A stretch of DNA of 64,000 nt from Whalleya microplaca (Eukaryota > Ascomycota > Sordariomycetes > Xylariales > Xylariaceae). The translations under genes and the position numbers were made by a program. This document shows positions 22,979 through 34,227 of this stretch, piece after piece (positions within the stretch are counted from its first letter, which is position 1; the number at the start of each line of letters is the position of its first letter). The stretch lies in assembly GCA_022497155.1 (NCBI GenBank), contig MU385777.1, positions 124,001 to 188,000 of the forward strand, read 5' to 3'. The notes beneath the pieces are model-generated. The model had not been told where the DNA came from and made no database searches. It saw nothing but the letters and a program-made list of their open reading frames with translations.

Positions 22979-25946
22979 TGCATTCCGGTGGCGCTTGTGT
23001 GGGCTTGGGAAAAATTAAGGCATTATTCGAAACCTACTGGGTATTCAGCTTCCTAAGTAGAACCATGACTCTTACTTTCCTTGATAGCTTTTTGAAAGGC
23101 TAAAGCATGGTTCTATCTACATCACTATTAGACAGAGCGTAGCATGAAAATTATGAATCTTTGTGGTACTATTTCTACAGCTAGCCCCCGGTCTTGAATA
23201 CACTTCAACTACCTAAGATAGCCGAAACAGATGTTAGTAGTCAATTATATGCATTGAATGTAAGGATTAACACCTACGACAAGATAGCTGCAATATGTGT
23301 CTGGATGGAACTTGTGTACTCAAAGTTGTTCATGATTCTAAGAGCGTGTGTCAATGCAACGTAAGGTTGGATTCCTCATCTCAGACCTAACCGGGTCTCA
23401 TTTTTCCATCATTAATTAGGAGCTTATCATACAAGCTAATTATTAAACATAGTCAATATCAAACTGACCGATGAATGGATCATTGGAAGCAGGCTATCCA
23501 AAGAATAGAACCATCTCAGAACAAGTACCTAGATGAGCTCAGGGCAGGATCATCAGCCCTGTGTAATCTTTCAAGTTTTCTCCTTCCTAGGTAGCTAATA
23601 TGTACACATTTATGCGTTTAGCAGTAGGCAGTGAAACCAAAGCAAGTTTTACAAAGTCAAAGACTTCATTTTGGCATTTCTGATATTGTAGTGGGGCAAG
23701 GGCGCAGGGGGATCTACAGGCTTATCCAGGCCAAGTCACAGGGCATTTTACAGTGGGCTACACAACTGTATAGCTAACAATTTTTCCTCTTTTCCTCCCT
23801 TCTATATACATATATATACCAACTAAGGCCGCCGGCGTATCTAATATAGACACTCGTTACTACTACACTAACCCACGATAATATCCCGTGCAACCCTGTT
23901 AGTCATGCTGCTACACTGCACCAACATCAAGGTTAAATACTACACACCTTATAAACACAGCCCCTTCCCCCCTTGCGGCGCCTATATAGTTGTATCGTAG
24001 ATAGCACACGCCCCATGTGTCTATATGGTGAGGTGGTAGTATCATGGACTGTTTAATATAAACGAGTAGTATACAACCAAAGCACGATCACCCAACAAGC
24101 CCCATTATGCACAAGCAAGCATAGCAAGCAGGCTACAACTTCTTCAGCAGGCTGTGCCCCAGTTTGACTTACATGCTACGCCGTAATCTGTATAGCATGT
24201 ATGCCGACCAGAACGGGTATCTCGTAGCGCAAAGTGGCTTGATGTCAACAATGCTTATTCGCAGTGACCCAGATCTGTTACATTGATGGGATTCTGACCG
24301 AGGTTCCGAATCAAGGAATCAAGTAGCATTGTTGGATGCGATCAATGCGTTGTTTCTACAGTTTTTAGGCTACCCACAAGTACTCTCATAATCACATATG
24401 TTCTGCCATTAGCTTGACGTCACTAATTCCGAGTTCCAGTGTCCAAGTAAACCTAAACCCGGAAGTCCTGATCCGAGATCGACTGACTAATTGGAATGCA
24501 TCTTATTATCATCATATAATCCTTTGGGGTGATGTTTACTACCGTACTTCGGGCCTTGCCACCACTTACCCTGGTGGCCAGGTAGCAGATTAAGCAAGCT
24601 TAACGAGCGTCCTCGGCTCAGAAAGATGGTTACATTCATACCCAATGCGTAGCAGTCTATGGGAAACAAGCTACTGTCTATGAAGACGAGTATTATGAGC
24701 TTCTTGTAGGGTTGCTTAGGCCTGGAGCGCCGCTCATACAGTTGTGATTAGTACAGAGAAATTCTTAAAGCGTGACAGGTCGGTCCTCTGGACCTACATA
24801 TCGCCACCGGTGGTAGCAATAGTTTGGCCATTTCCCAATCATCCTTTACTTTGGGGCCTTAAGTCCTCTTCATACTTGATGATGCCACAAACTACACTCA
24901 CATTAACCCAGTCAAGATTACCAAAGATGAATACGGAAGCGCTAGTCTACTCTGTGATACAAGCGATGTTGTAAGGTTTGTTTATTATCTGGTAGAATAG
25001 ATCGACTGTCGTGTGAATAAGCTGGTTTATATGGATGTGAGTGAGTATCCCTTGAGGTAAAGTCTACCAGGATCCTCAAAATTTATCAAAAGCCAGATGA
25101 ATAAAGATTTCAATGCCAAGTATGAAATATTAAATATGGTATCGTAAATAGCGAATGTATCAAAAATAGTAAGGGATTCAAGCATGAGCCAAGAAACCCC
25201 GTTCACGCGCATATATATCAGCATAATCAACCCGATTGCCATCAACTGATTTAATCACTAGTTGAGACAGGTTTAATACATAAGGAATAATTATATTAAC
25301 CCCTTCGTCCTTCATTTAACGTCAGAGGGATATATTATTATCAAGAGCGTGTGTGGAAACATTAGTTAGTGGTACGTAGAAGCACGTTTTGAAGGCTTTT
25401 TCAAGTTAGTTGCTGTACCTCATGTTAACAATCTCACAACATTCTTCGTCATTTGAGTTATATACCCCTATCAGTGGAAGTCGCCACACAGTGTTTGTGT
25501 AGGGTGTTGTATGTAGCAGATCTGGTTAAACCAGAACGATCTAAGTAAGCTGACTTAAGTAATGAATTCTACTTAGAACCTCGAGAGAATCATATCGACT
25601 GTATATAGCACCTCTAAATTTGTGAAATAACGTCATGCGCAAATACTGAACCTCCGCTTATTGAGATGAAAATGTTCAACGGAACCTAGTCAGAGTTAAG
25701 ATTGATTGATATTGTGGAATGATCTAGTTACAGCCTTTACCATTTCCACGCAACTCACCGAAAAGAGAGGAAGGACACAGATCCGGTCCATAGGTAAGGA
25801 GTTGAGTAGTTCGAATGATCTAACCTATAATCTCCCCTCTCCCCCCTTCCCTTTTCTTGGGGAAAATTAAAACAGAAAAAAAATAGCGAAAGGCCTCGAA
25901 GCCACAGTTTAGCTACTCAAATGTACCCTTCAGATAAGAAACAAAG
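22979..25946. other. Gene desert, AT-rich (about 3 kb)
   Basis: No gene supported. Many short broken frames and TA-rich runs (for example around 23805-23850), as expected of decayed transposon DNA. I could not assign it to a named element. Confidence 0.5.
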
Positions 25947-26332
25947 ATGTCAACCGAATCGTATGTATCGCAACTGGAGAATACCAGCAAAACCTATATG
26001 GGGATTGCCCACGGTAAACACGCCCATCCAGGCCAATCCCCTGCCGCCAAAGAAATGATGATTATGCTTGTCTATCCACTGCCACAGTACAAGTGGCGGA
26101 TGTCTCACAGTCCGGATATTATGAGGAAACCTTAAGTTTGACCTGCCTGGAAGCTGTGTATGCCGCCCTTCGCGTTTATAGGCTAGGGAATGAAAGTCCT
26201 GTGGTACTGGCAGAGAAAAGTGGCGTTAAGGAGGCTTGGCTGCTGATGTTTGAGATGCTTCAGGGGCCTATGAGCCCAAAGTATTCTATTATTCCCTCTG
26301 CTTTACGGGATTTCATATTGACTTTTATGTAA
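25947..26332 (+). CDS. Hypothetical 103-aa protein, two exons
   Basis: ATG 25947 follows an A-rich leader. Exon 1 (25947-26013) and exon 2 (26088-26332) join across a 74-nt intron (G|GTAAAC ... CCACAG|TA) into one frame: MSTESYVSQLENTSKTYMGI, then VQVADVSQSGYYEETLSLTC and LEAVYAALRVYRLGNESP to FILTFM. No signal peptide, no known domain, mostly helical. It may be a small orphan gene or the fragment of a larger gene; it stands alone in a gene-poor region. The clean splice is the main reason to list it. Confidence 0.4.
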
Positions 26333-28709
26333 GTTTAGACTTATGCCAGAATTGATACTAATGGGGTTATCCATACGGCTTTATTATACACCAGCCGGCA
26401 TTAAATAACAAAGCCGACACACATAGCCAAGTATATAACTAGGTAGTCTTCCTGGGGCACTGTACTCTTAGTCTAGGATCTCTGAGATTTCAGCTAAACT
26501 CGGCTTCCACGAACGCTAAATTATGGCTTGAGAGCGGAATTATCCGCTAAACTTAACTTCACATGGCCGTCCCTCCGTAATCTGAGTATGATTATTTAAT
26601 AACCCCTTTATCATAGTAAAGGCCTATCTATATGTGTTAAATACGAACAGAAAATTATCCTTTAGTAGATAGTTTTTTCTTACACAACTTGAAGATGAAG
26701 ACTTTTCTATCTTTTACGACATTGAAAATTTTGCTTGTGAACCAAGCACTGCTCTCTCCTCATTTCACTAACAGTATCACCAACTCTATCGAGACCATCA
26801 CGTGTACTTGGACTTTTGATATCTCTAAATAAGCGATCACAGCCGTGTTTGCGGGGGTAAGGAACCAGTATACAGCTAGCTACAAAACAAGGTATACCAT
26901 ATTAGTGGCGATGTGGAAAAATCTAGACCGGTATCAACTACCTCTGCTCTTTAAGTACGGTGGGAACTATCAAACACTCAGGGCGAAGATGTCAGACCCT
27001 TGATCTGGCTCTTTTGCTAACCAATCAAAGGCTTAAGTTAAAGACTAATGCGCGAAGCTAGCTAAAGACAGCCCTGCGGGTAACTGTTAGGGAATCGGTA
27101 ACGGGAATATGATAAGCTAGGGACTAGCGATATCGTAGTTGCACCATTGCAGGCCCCCCAATCGAAGAATATCACTACTTTCAGCCAGCCCTGTTCTTCG
27201 CTGGTGAAACGGTAGTCCAGTGACGGTAAATGAGCTAATAGAGCGAATACCAATAACGTTGTTAGGAATCGAACCCAACTCGCTCTATATACTCAGCCAC
27301 AGCTACGGTACCGTATACCGTTAGGGCTACATAAGCTAGTACAAGGTGTCAAGGCGCGACCTTGATATCCTGATACCCTTTTGGCAGGTGGGTGTTTTAG
27401 TGGCGTACTAGCTGGTGCGCATATCATTACACGCTCGGCGGACTTTTCTATTCATGGGTGAATCATATACCTACATACTGGGGATGTCGATGGATGTATT
27501 GGTTGACTTACCTATAAATGGAACTAAATAGTACACAAGAAACCCGATGGTTTCTCAAAATCAACTACGTGAGAATATTAGAGACGGGTAAGAGAATGAA
27601 GACTTGATTAGTTAATACAATTTTGAGACTTTATTGATCTTGCTAAAAGAATTCTCGGTACATACATATGACCGGATGAAGCGATAGAGTGGCTCGTTCG
27701 TGTGGCTGTGTAAGCATGTAATCCGTATGTGTACTTGGATCATGAGTAGACACGAAAATAGCAGGTGAGGCCTAAGCGCTATTGGTCCGATTGGTGCATG
27801 GACACGGTCAGGGGTAATCTGTAACATACGCATAAGATGATGATAAGAACCAGATCAAAATGTGGCTGCTGGGGAGATGATAATGAACTCCCTTGCAATA
27901 ACTCACCGCATTCCCGGCCAATCGATCGGCGGTCCCTTCAACCCCACGGCGGGCAACCCTGCAGCAGCCTGGTACATGTACATAGTACCGAATAGCAGCA
28001 ACAACCTTAGGTACATTACATACCATACAGTTAGTACGCAGTACTTGCAGTACATGCTACATATGTATTGCTTACCTAGGTATTATGTACCCTTATTACC
28101 TCTTATTGCCTCTTATAACTCCGACATCACAACAAATAACCGTTTTGGTGCGTCTGTGTGTCTCCGGCTTTTCTCCAAACACCTTTTTTTTTTTTTTTCT
28201 AGGCGTGCATTGATTGTCTACCCAAGTAATCCGTAGGTTAGACTGTATTGCCGCGTCTTATTATTGTTGACATTAGCTCGTCACATCGATGCATCCTGCC
28301 GACGCAACATCGTGAGCTTGCAGCTTTCAGCTTTCGTCGCCTTTCCTTTCTTGCTGCAGCCCTTTTCCAGTTTCTAGTATTGCGCCAATGCAGTCGTTTT
28401 ACAATTACATTGCCATTGTTTTTGTCCTGTGATTCTTCCGCTCCCACGATTGGACAATTGCGCCCATTTGCGCCCACCGGAGCTTTCTCCTTTTCGTACG
28501 CCTGCGCTCGACCCAGCTGCCCAGATTTTATTCCGTAGTCCTCGACCACTTACCGAATACTGAACTTCGCTTCATTTCACTTCACCGACTTTACCATTCG
28601 AAGCGAACGAGAAGCGAATTCGATCCGCCCACCTTCCTTACTTCCTACTCACGATTAACGACCCATCTGCCACGACTGACGAGGACGAGACGAAAACGAA
28701 AACGAAGCC
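26333..28709. other. Gene-poor spacer ending in the kinase gene leader
   Basis: Relic-rich AT DNA to about 28.2 kb, including a tRNA-like repeat (27228-27310) and a poly-T run near 28183-28199. From about 28.24 kb base composition changes to the CT-rich, GC-higher style of a housekeeping promoter and 5' leader for the kinase gene starting at 28710. Open frames of about 96-103 codons in the leader occur on both strands and look incidental. Confidence 0.5.
27228..27310 (-). repeat. tRNA-like (SINE-like) repeat, copy 2
   Basis: On the minus strand it has a box-A-like TGGCTGAGTAT, then only about 25 bp later a perfect box B GGTTCGATTCC in a 6-bp stem (GTTGGG / TTCGATT / CCTAAC), followed by TTAGCTCATTTA. 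It matches copy 1 at 8189-8276 through and beyond box B. The box spacing is too short for a normal tRNA, as if the anticodon arm were missing. Confidence 0.5.
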
Positions 28710-30943
28710 ATGGCCGAACGAGATTACGACGAGAGCAACGAAGCTCTGGATCCAGAACTTCTGTATACCAAGGAATATTGCATTGGTGCGGCTTCCCCGG
28801 GGTTTTTCTCTGGCTAGGGATGCGCTACTGACTTCTATACCTTAGGCGGAGGTAGCTTTGGAAAAGTCTACAAGGGGTTTGTGCTCGGAACTGGAACGGT
28901 GCCCTAGTGTTGGTGACTGACCTCGAGAACAAGGGTTGAAAAGCGAAGTGGACAGGCCGTAGCGATCAAGGTCATCGACATTGAAAGCGCCGAGGACGAG
29001 GTCGAAGACATCATCCAGGAGATCGCCATCCTCTCCGAGCTCCAGTCCCCCTACGTCACCAAATACTACGGCTCGTATGCGAAGGGCGCCGAGCTATGGA
29101 TCGTCATGGAGTTCTGCTCTGGCGGGAGCTGCGCAGACCTGATGAAGCCCGGCATGATAGGCGAAGACTACATCGCAATCATCATAAGAGAGTTGCTTTT
29201 GGGTCTGGACTATTTGCATGCCGACAAGAAGCTCCACCGCGATATCAAGGGTATATGATTGACGTCTAACTCTCGCTGTTGGTGGAAATCCTACTAATAC
29301 GGTGTGATGCAGCGGCGAACATTCTGTTGGGATCTAATGGCCAGGTGAAGCTGGCGGATTTTGGTGTGTCCGGACAGCTCTCGGCAACCATGACGAAGAA
29401 GAACACCTTCGTCGGTACTCCATTTTGGATGGCCCCGGAGGTCATTAAGCAGTCCGGGTACGATCACAAGGCGGATATCTGGTCGCTAGGTATTACAGCC
29501 CTGGAGCTTGCGAATGGCGAGCCGCCGTATGCCGACATCCACCCCATGAAGGTCTTATTCCTGATCCCGAAAAATCCCCCGCCCAGGTTAGAAGGTAACT
29601 TCACCAAAGCGTTTAAGGATTTCATCGAGCTCTGCCTGCAGAGGGACCCGAAGGAACGGCCGATAGCGAAGGACTTGCTCAAACATACTTTCATCCGAAA
29701 AGCGAAGAAGACGACCTACTTGACAGAATTGATCGAACGCTACAATCGCTGGAGTGCAACCCACAAGTCGGAAGATGAAGATCCGTATGACGAGGGCGAG
29801 AGTCCTGTCGAGCGAGAACCTGTCAACGAAGATGTGTGGGATTTTGGTACCGTCCGACTTGTTGGTGACCGAGGAGGCATGGCCGGTCGACCGGGCTTGA
29901 ATGCAATGGATGATTCTGCAAGGAACGCGAGAGCATCACGGCCATTAGAGGGAGACTACGGCGATGGCTCTAGAGCGGCTTCCCCAAGCAAGATTCAAGT
30001 GCAAGACTTTGCCAATGCGTCAGTAACAAGTACGCTGAAGGCTCCTAATCATCCCATGAACACATCCCGGCAATCATCGCCGCAACGGAAACCAGTCTCT
30101 AGCGTAACACCATTATCTCCGTCAAAAGCCCCCTTGCCACCCTCACCACCGAAGCATTTCCAAGATCAGAATACCCCCCGGCCCCTGTCGAAGCAGACGC
30201 CTCCTATACCCACCATGTCCTCCGCCGACTATGACCGGGCACTACAGGAACAGCTGCACCAAGATATGGGCCACCTCAACATTGCTCTCCCGCCCCAGCC
30301 ACGATTCACCAGCCCCCAGCAACCCCTAGGATCCAACCGGAGTTCGCAATCACAGCTGCAGCAACATCAGCGAAGAGCAGGACCCATGAACATCCCCGAG
30401 ATCCCGCCATACCGCGGCCCCAGCAGCAGCTCGCAGCAGTACCCAGCGCAGCGAACATCGATGTCCCACGCATCACCCACGCCGACATCCAACTCGAGCG
30501 CGCAAGCGTCGCCCGCAGCATCCTCAGCCTTCGCATCGAAGGCGCAGCCGCGACGGGAGACGCCGCCTTCTTCCTCATCGGCGTCGTCTTCGGCGCTAGA
30601 CAGCTTCCCCGCCCCCGCCCCCGCGCCGGCGAACGGCGAGCTGGACGCGCTCAACGACGTGATCTTCCCGGCGCTGGAGGAGGCGCTCAAGCGGCGGCAG
30701 ATCCGGCTGCAGCAGCTGCACCGGCACGACAAGGCGGTCACGCCGCAGCGCCAGCGCGCCGAGGCCGCCCACGACCGCATCCGCAAGCACGTCTTCAAGC
30801 TCGCCAACGTGTGCAAGGAGATCGACCGCCTCGACAAGGGCGAGCCCGTCGGCATGGGCAAGGATGTTGGGACGTTTTTGGAGGGGTTGCTTGAGGAGAT
30901 ATTGGTTCGGGTTGAGCCGTTGGATGAGGAGGATATGGTTTAG
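28710..30943 (+). CDS. Germinal-centre-type (Ste20 family, MST/Kic1-like) protein kinase
   Basis: Four exons (28710-28785, 28846-28876, 28934-29250, 29313-30943) splice to 684 aa. Ser/Thr kinase with N-terminal catalytic domain: glycine loop GGGSFGKVYKG, VAIKV lysine, LWIVMEFCSGGSC hinge, HRDIKAANILL catalytic loop, DFGVSG, TFVGTPFWMAPEV activation/APE segment, WSLGITALELANGEPPY. The activation loop and GGSCADLMKPG identify the GCK-III/MST subgroup (Kic1/Nak1/POD-6-like), which in fungi acts upstream of the NDR kinase in the RAM/MOR polarity network. A long Ser/Pro/Gln-rich linker (about residues 250-580) leads to a conserved helical C-terminal tail (NDVIFPALEEALKRRQIR...) that likely binds a partner. 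The second intron donor is GTTTGT, a weaker form. Intact. No gene symbol given because orthology among the GCK paralogues cannot be settled here. Confidence 0.9.
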
Positions 30944-31417
30944 GGGTTGGGATTAGGGGGAAGGGGGTTGTGAGTGTTTGATTAGTGGAAAACTACCTTC
31001 GCCTGAGCAGATGCATGGCATGGCATGGCATAGGTGGATGGGATGCACGAACGGACGGGTATGCGTTTGTGTTCGTGTGTGTCAGTGTCTGTGTGTAAGT
31101 ATATCTATCTACCTAATACCGGCTGTAATACTAGTCGTTGCTTGCTATTCCCCTGTTACCTATTTCTCCTCCCCGCGGTTTTCGTTTTCTTTCCTTAGGT
31201 GATGTACGACTCCTCTCCCCCCTTCCCCCTCCATGGTGACGGATCCGGATCCCCCCTCCCCTTCTTCGTGTGAGCGCCGAGGAGAGTCTGAACAACGGAG
31301 ACACATGAAGACGGCGCGCACGCATCCACACCACCACCACCCCCACCACCACGAGCCGGTGCCGGTGGCGCGCTCATCGCCGTTATTATCGCCGTCATCA
31401 TCGGGCCTCCCTCTTCC
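30944..31417. other. Intergenic between convergent genes
   Basis: 3' region of the kinase gene and end of the minus-strand gene. GT/TG-rich simple sequence (31070-31100) and a CCACCACC run (about 31329-31351). No gene called. Confidence 0.45.
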
Positions 31418-32446
31418 CTACGCATCGTCGTCCTCCCCGCACTCGTACGACTCGCAATCTGAGAGCGAGGATGATCTTCTCCCCCTCCCCCTCCTCGCCT
31501 TGCCTTTCCCCTTCCCCTTGGCTCCTTTTTTCTTTTCCGCGGTGGTGGGCTTGTCTTCGGGTTTCGGACGCGGCATCGCCAGGCTGCCCTGCTCCGGACA
31601 CGTGCCCACGCCGCCGTCGGAGTCGTCGGCGCCGCTGCTGCTGCTGCGCAGTTGGCAGGCTCGGGGGATCGTGAGTCTTACTACCTCGCCCTGTCCGGGC
31701 TCTTTCACCTCCCCCTCCTTTACCTCCCCCTCCTTCACCTCTCCCGTCACTTTCCCCTTCTCCCCCTCCTCCCCCTCCTTGTCCTTGTCCTCCTGGGCCC
31801 GCTGCGCCTGGACATGTGCCTGCTCGACGAGCTCGCGCTCGTCGACGTCGCGCTCGGGCGGCTCCCAGTAGAGCCCGGGGACGAGGCGGCGGTGGTCCTC
31901 GAAGGCGTCGCGCACGCGCGAGACGTAGTAGGCGTACAGGCGCCCGACCTCGGCGTCGCGCGCGCGCGGGGACTTGTTGAGGAGGAGGCTGTGCTGCGCG
32001 TGCAGCGCCCGCAGCTTCTGCAGGTTCTAGATGTAGGTCGAGCGCAGCGCGTGCCGGGTTGCGTGGTAGGAGGTTAGGGAGTCTGTGAGCTGGAGATATG
32101 GGGGTGTGGGAGGTTAGTGTTTGGGTAGGTTGGGGGAAGGAAGTGGAAAGGGGGGAAGAGATGGAGGTATACGTACGAGAGACCGGTAGTAACAGTGCGG
32201 ACACTCGGCGTGCTGGTGCACGTACACGGGGTGCCCGTAGCCGTAGCCGTAGCCTGGGCCTTGGTTTTGTTGTTGTTGTTGTCGGTTGTTCCGCGCGATG
32301 CAGTCCCGGGTGCCCCGGTACCGCGACGGCTGCTGCTGCGTCGGCGTGTTCTCGTTGATGGCGTGGGCCCGCATCTGCTCCTGCGCCACGCCCGCGAACG
32401 ACGTCGCTGCCATGGTTGCTGCCATCCCGGCGAACGAGGCTTCCAT
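31418..32446 (-). CDS. Hypothetical low-complexity protein, with a possible internal stop
   Basis: Exon 1 starts at ATG 32446 (MEASFAGMAATMAAT), passes a Gln-rich and GYGYGYGH stretch, then AECPHCYYRSL with a CxxC, and ends at a GTACGT donor near 32176. The natural continuation LTDSLTSYHATRHALRSTYI (acceptor near 32076) is followed by an in-frame TAG (32027-32029) and then NLQKLRALHAQHSLLLNKSP, RLYAYYVSRVRDAFEDHRRL, a charged GEVKE repeat and a Lys/Ser/Asp-rich tail ending at 31418. Because ATCTAG can itself be an acceptor, an alternative splice starting at NLQKL would skip the stop in frame. Either the gene is disabled or this site is used. Very high GC compared with the left half. Family unknown; the helical block with conserved aromatic residues looks like a real domain. 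Confidence 0.5.
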
Positions 32447-33439
32447 TGGTCGGCGGGTGATCTGAGTTGGGTTGTCTCTAGTCGTTGGCCTTGCTCGGCT
32501 TAATGGTTGGAACTGGGATGCTTACTGGTTGTGTGAGCGTATGGATGGCTGCTGTGGTTGGGGGTTGTGCGTGTGGGCGTAGCCGGGGGTTGGGTGCTTT
32601 GCTGGTAAGTTTGGGGATCTGGGTCTAGGCTAGGCTATGCCATAGAGGAGATGATGGTCTCTTGGCTTGTACCTAACATGACAGATGTTATTCCTGCTCA
32701 GAACTATATTTGTATACTGTATAAGAGTTGTCGTTGGGGCTCTAGGGTGTGCTGCCCGTGTAGCTGAGGGTTGAAAGTAGCTGCAACTCCACCACCGGAC
32801 AGAGCCTTGCTTGGGAGGAAAAGTAAGAATGGGTTGATCATGTAATGATGTGAATTTTTTTTCGTTAGGTTGCCTCTTTCCAACTCCATGTTTGATATAT
32901 CGTGTTTGGTCTGATAGTTTAGAAACTGCCAAGCCACCATAGGAAGAACCTTCATGGAACAGTGGCTGTAGTTTGAACATCCATTGAGGATTACTATAGG
33001 GAAACAGCGATCTAATAATATTGATGTAATAGACCAGGTAAGAACCTAGATAAGTTAGACCTAAGTAAAGATATACGTCGTCTATCGCACCTACCTAGAC
33101 TTATACCTTCTCACTCATTAAACTTGTAAACTATCTCTTTATAAGAAATAAAGGGGATATATGTATTTTCCAATAGAAAATTTACCAAAGGCGCTACTTT
33201 CTTCTTTTTTTACAAGCTCAATCGAGAAATGGTTACATTGACTTCTTACATTGGAGTGTCTTTCATCAAGTGTGCTAGCTTGTTCATGAAATCAAGTCGA
33301 ATCAAATCGAATCAAATCGAATCAAATCGAATCAGGTTATTAGTAAAACTATGTACCCTAATTCAACTTCTCAATGATTAAACCTCCAACTGAATCCTGT
33401 GTCAAATGGTCTCCGGCTCTGCTGTCAACCGTTGGTCCA
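32447..33439. other. Intergenic with a 10-bp tandem repeat
   Basis: Upstream region of the minus-strand hypothetical gene (GT-rich to about 32630), then AT-rich DNA. A tandem array of ATCAAATCGA (four near-perfect units, 33291-33334) is the only structure noticed. Confidence 0.5.
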
Positions 33440-33949
33440 TTACCCCTGAGCTCTCTTATTCAGCTTTCTTTCAATATGCCACTGCAGCTCATCCATACCA
33501 TCAGTATATCCGTTTTCCAGTATATACTGGGCGGCTTCAGATATGCTGATCTTCGTAAATACCTTCATGTAGTTATAACTTATTTTAAGCTCATACAGGT
33601 CATGTCCTGAAGAATGGATAATATTGGGGCGGGCATTCAGTATCTGAGATTCAATGAAGAATACCCACAGTTGAAAATTGAATGCCTAAAGTTGTCTTAG
33701 ATTCTGCAAAGGTACGGTCTGTAAAGATGGACTTATCCGATTGTATATGAAAGCATGCACATTGAGTGGTACACTAATGTAGGTATGCAATCGCTCTTGA
33801 CCAATTCGTGCAAAGGGGCACATCGGACATGTAGCCCGCTGCATGTGCTGCTGTGAACTTGGAGTGCTGACGTCAATTTCTGCATTCAATGCACAGCCAC
33901 ACAACGGTATCTGCAGCTTATGGCTTTGTGGCTGAAATACCGCAGCACG
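33440..33949 (-). pseudogene. Unrecognised coding remnant of about 170 codons with one in-frame stop
   Basis: Reading the minus strand from 33949 gives a single frame (RAAVFQPQSHKLQIPLCGC, ATCPMCPFARIGQERLHTYI, then after one TAG at 33686-33688 AFNFQLWVFFIESQI, HSSGHDLYELKISYNYMKVF, ISEAAQYILENGYTDGMDEL) and ends at TAA (33440-33442). The residue composition on both sides is protein-like, and the only break is a TAG that could derive from CAG or CAA by one or two transitions. Cysteines in CGC and CPMC may form a zinc site. No start codon was found, so the 5' part is missing. Family not recognised. It lies upstream of and opposite to the isocitrate dehydrogenase gene. Confidence 0.35.
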
Positions 33950-34227
33950 CTAGTAAGAGTGCTAGTCCTAAAGAGGCTTAACGCGCAGATTAGATCGATG
34001 TCCTCGGGACTGTTTTCGAAAAGTGAACCGTGCTCGCCCTTGCTCGCCCTTCAACCGATCGGAATCCCACGGCTTGCCAGGAATTGCCCATCCTCCACCT
34101 ATCCACCACCTTTTTCGTGTTTTGCGCCATTTGCAGCCTTCCCTGCCTACCATCTACTATCTCCTCCTCAAGCTCTTCAACAGACAATTCTCTCTCCCTG
34201 AACGGCACATACTGACCTGTCGCAACC

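Noticed and set aside
4587..24230. Recurring TATGCCGACC at 4591, 9720 and 24200 as a dispersed repeat
   Set aside because: Shared sequence is only about 10-12 bp and flanks do not align; compatible with chance.
28248..28549. Overlapping frames on both strands upstream of the kinase gene
   Set aside because: They lie in the CT-rich promoter/leader of the kinase gene and have no protein-like features; shadows of that composition.
31398..32204. 268-codon Arg/Ala-rich minus-strand frame overlapping the low-complexity gene
   Set aside because: Extreme Arg/Ala/Pro composition typical of a wrong frame in GC-rich DNA; the alternative frame gives normal sequence.
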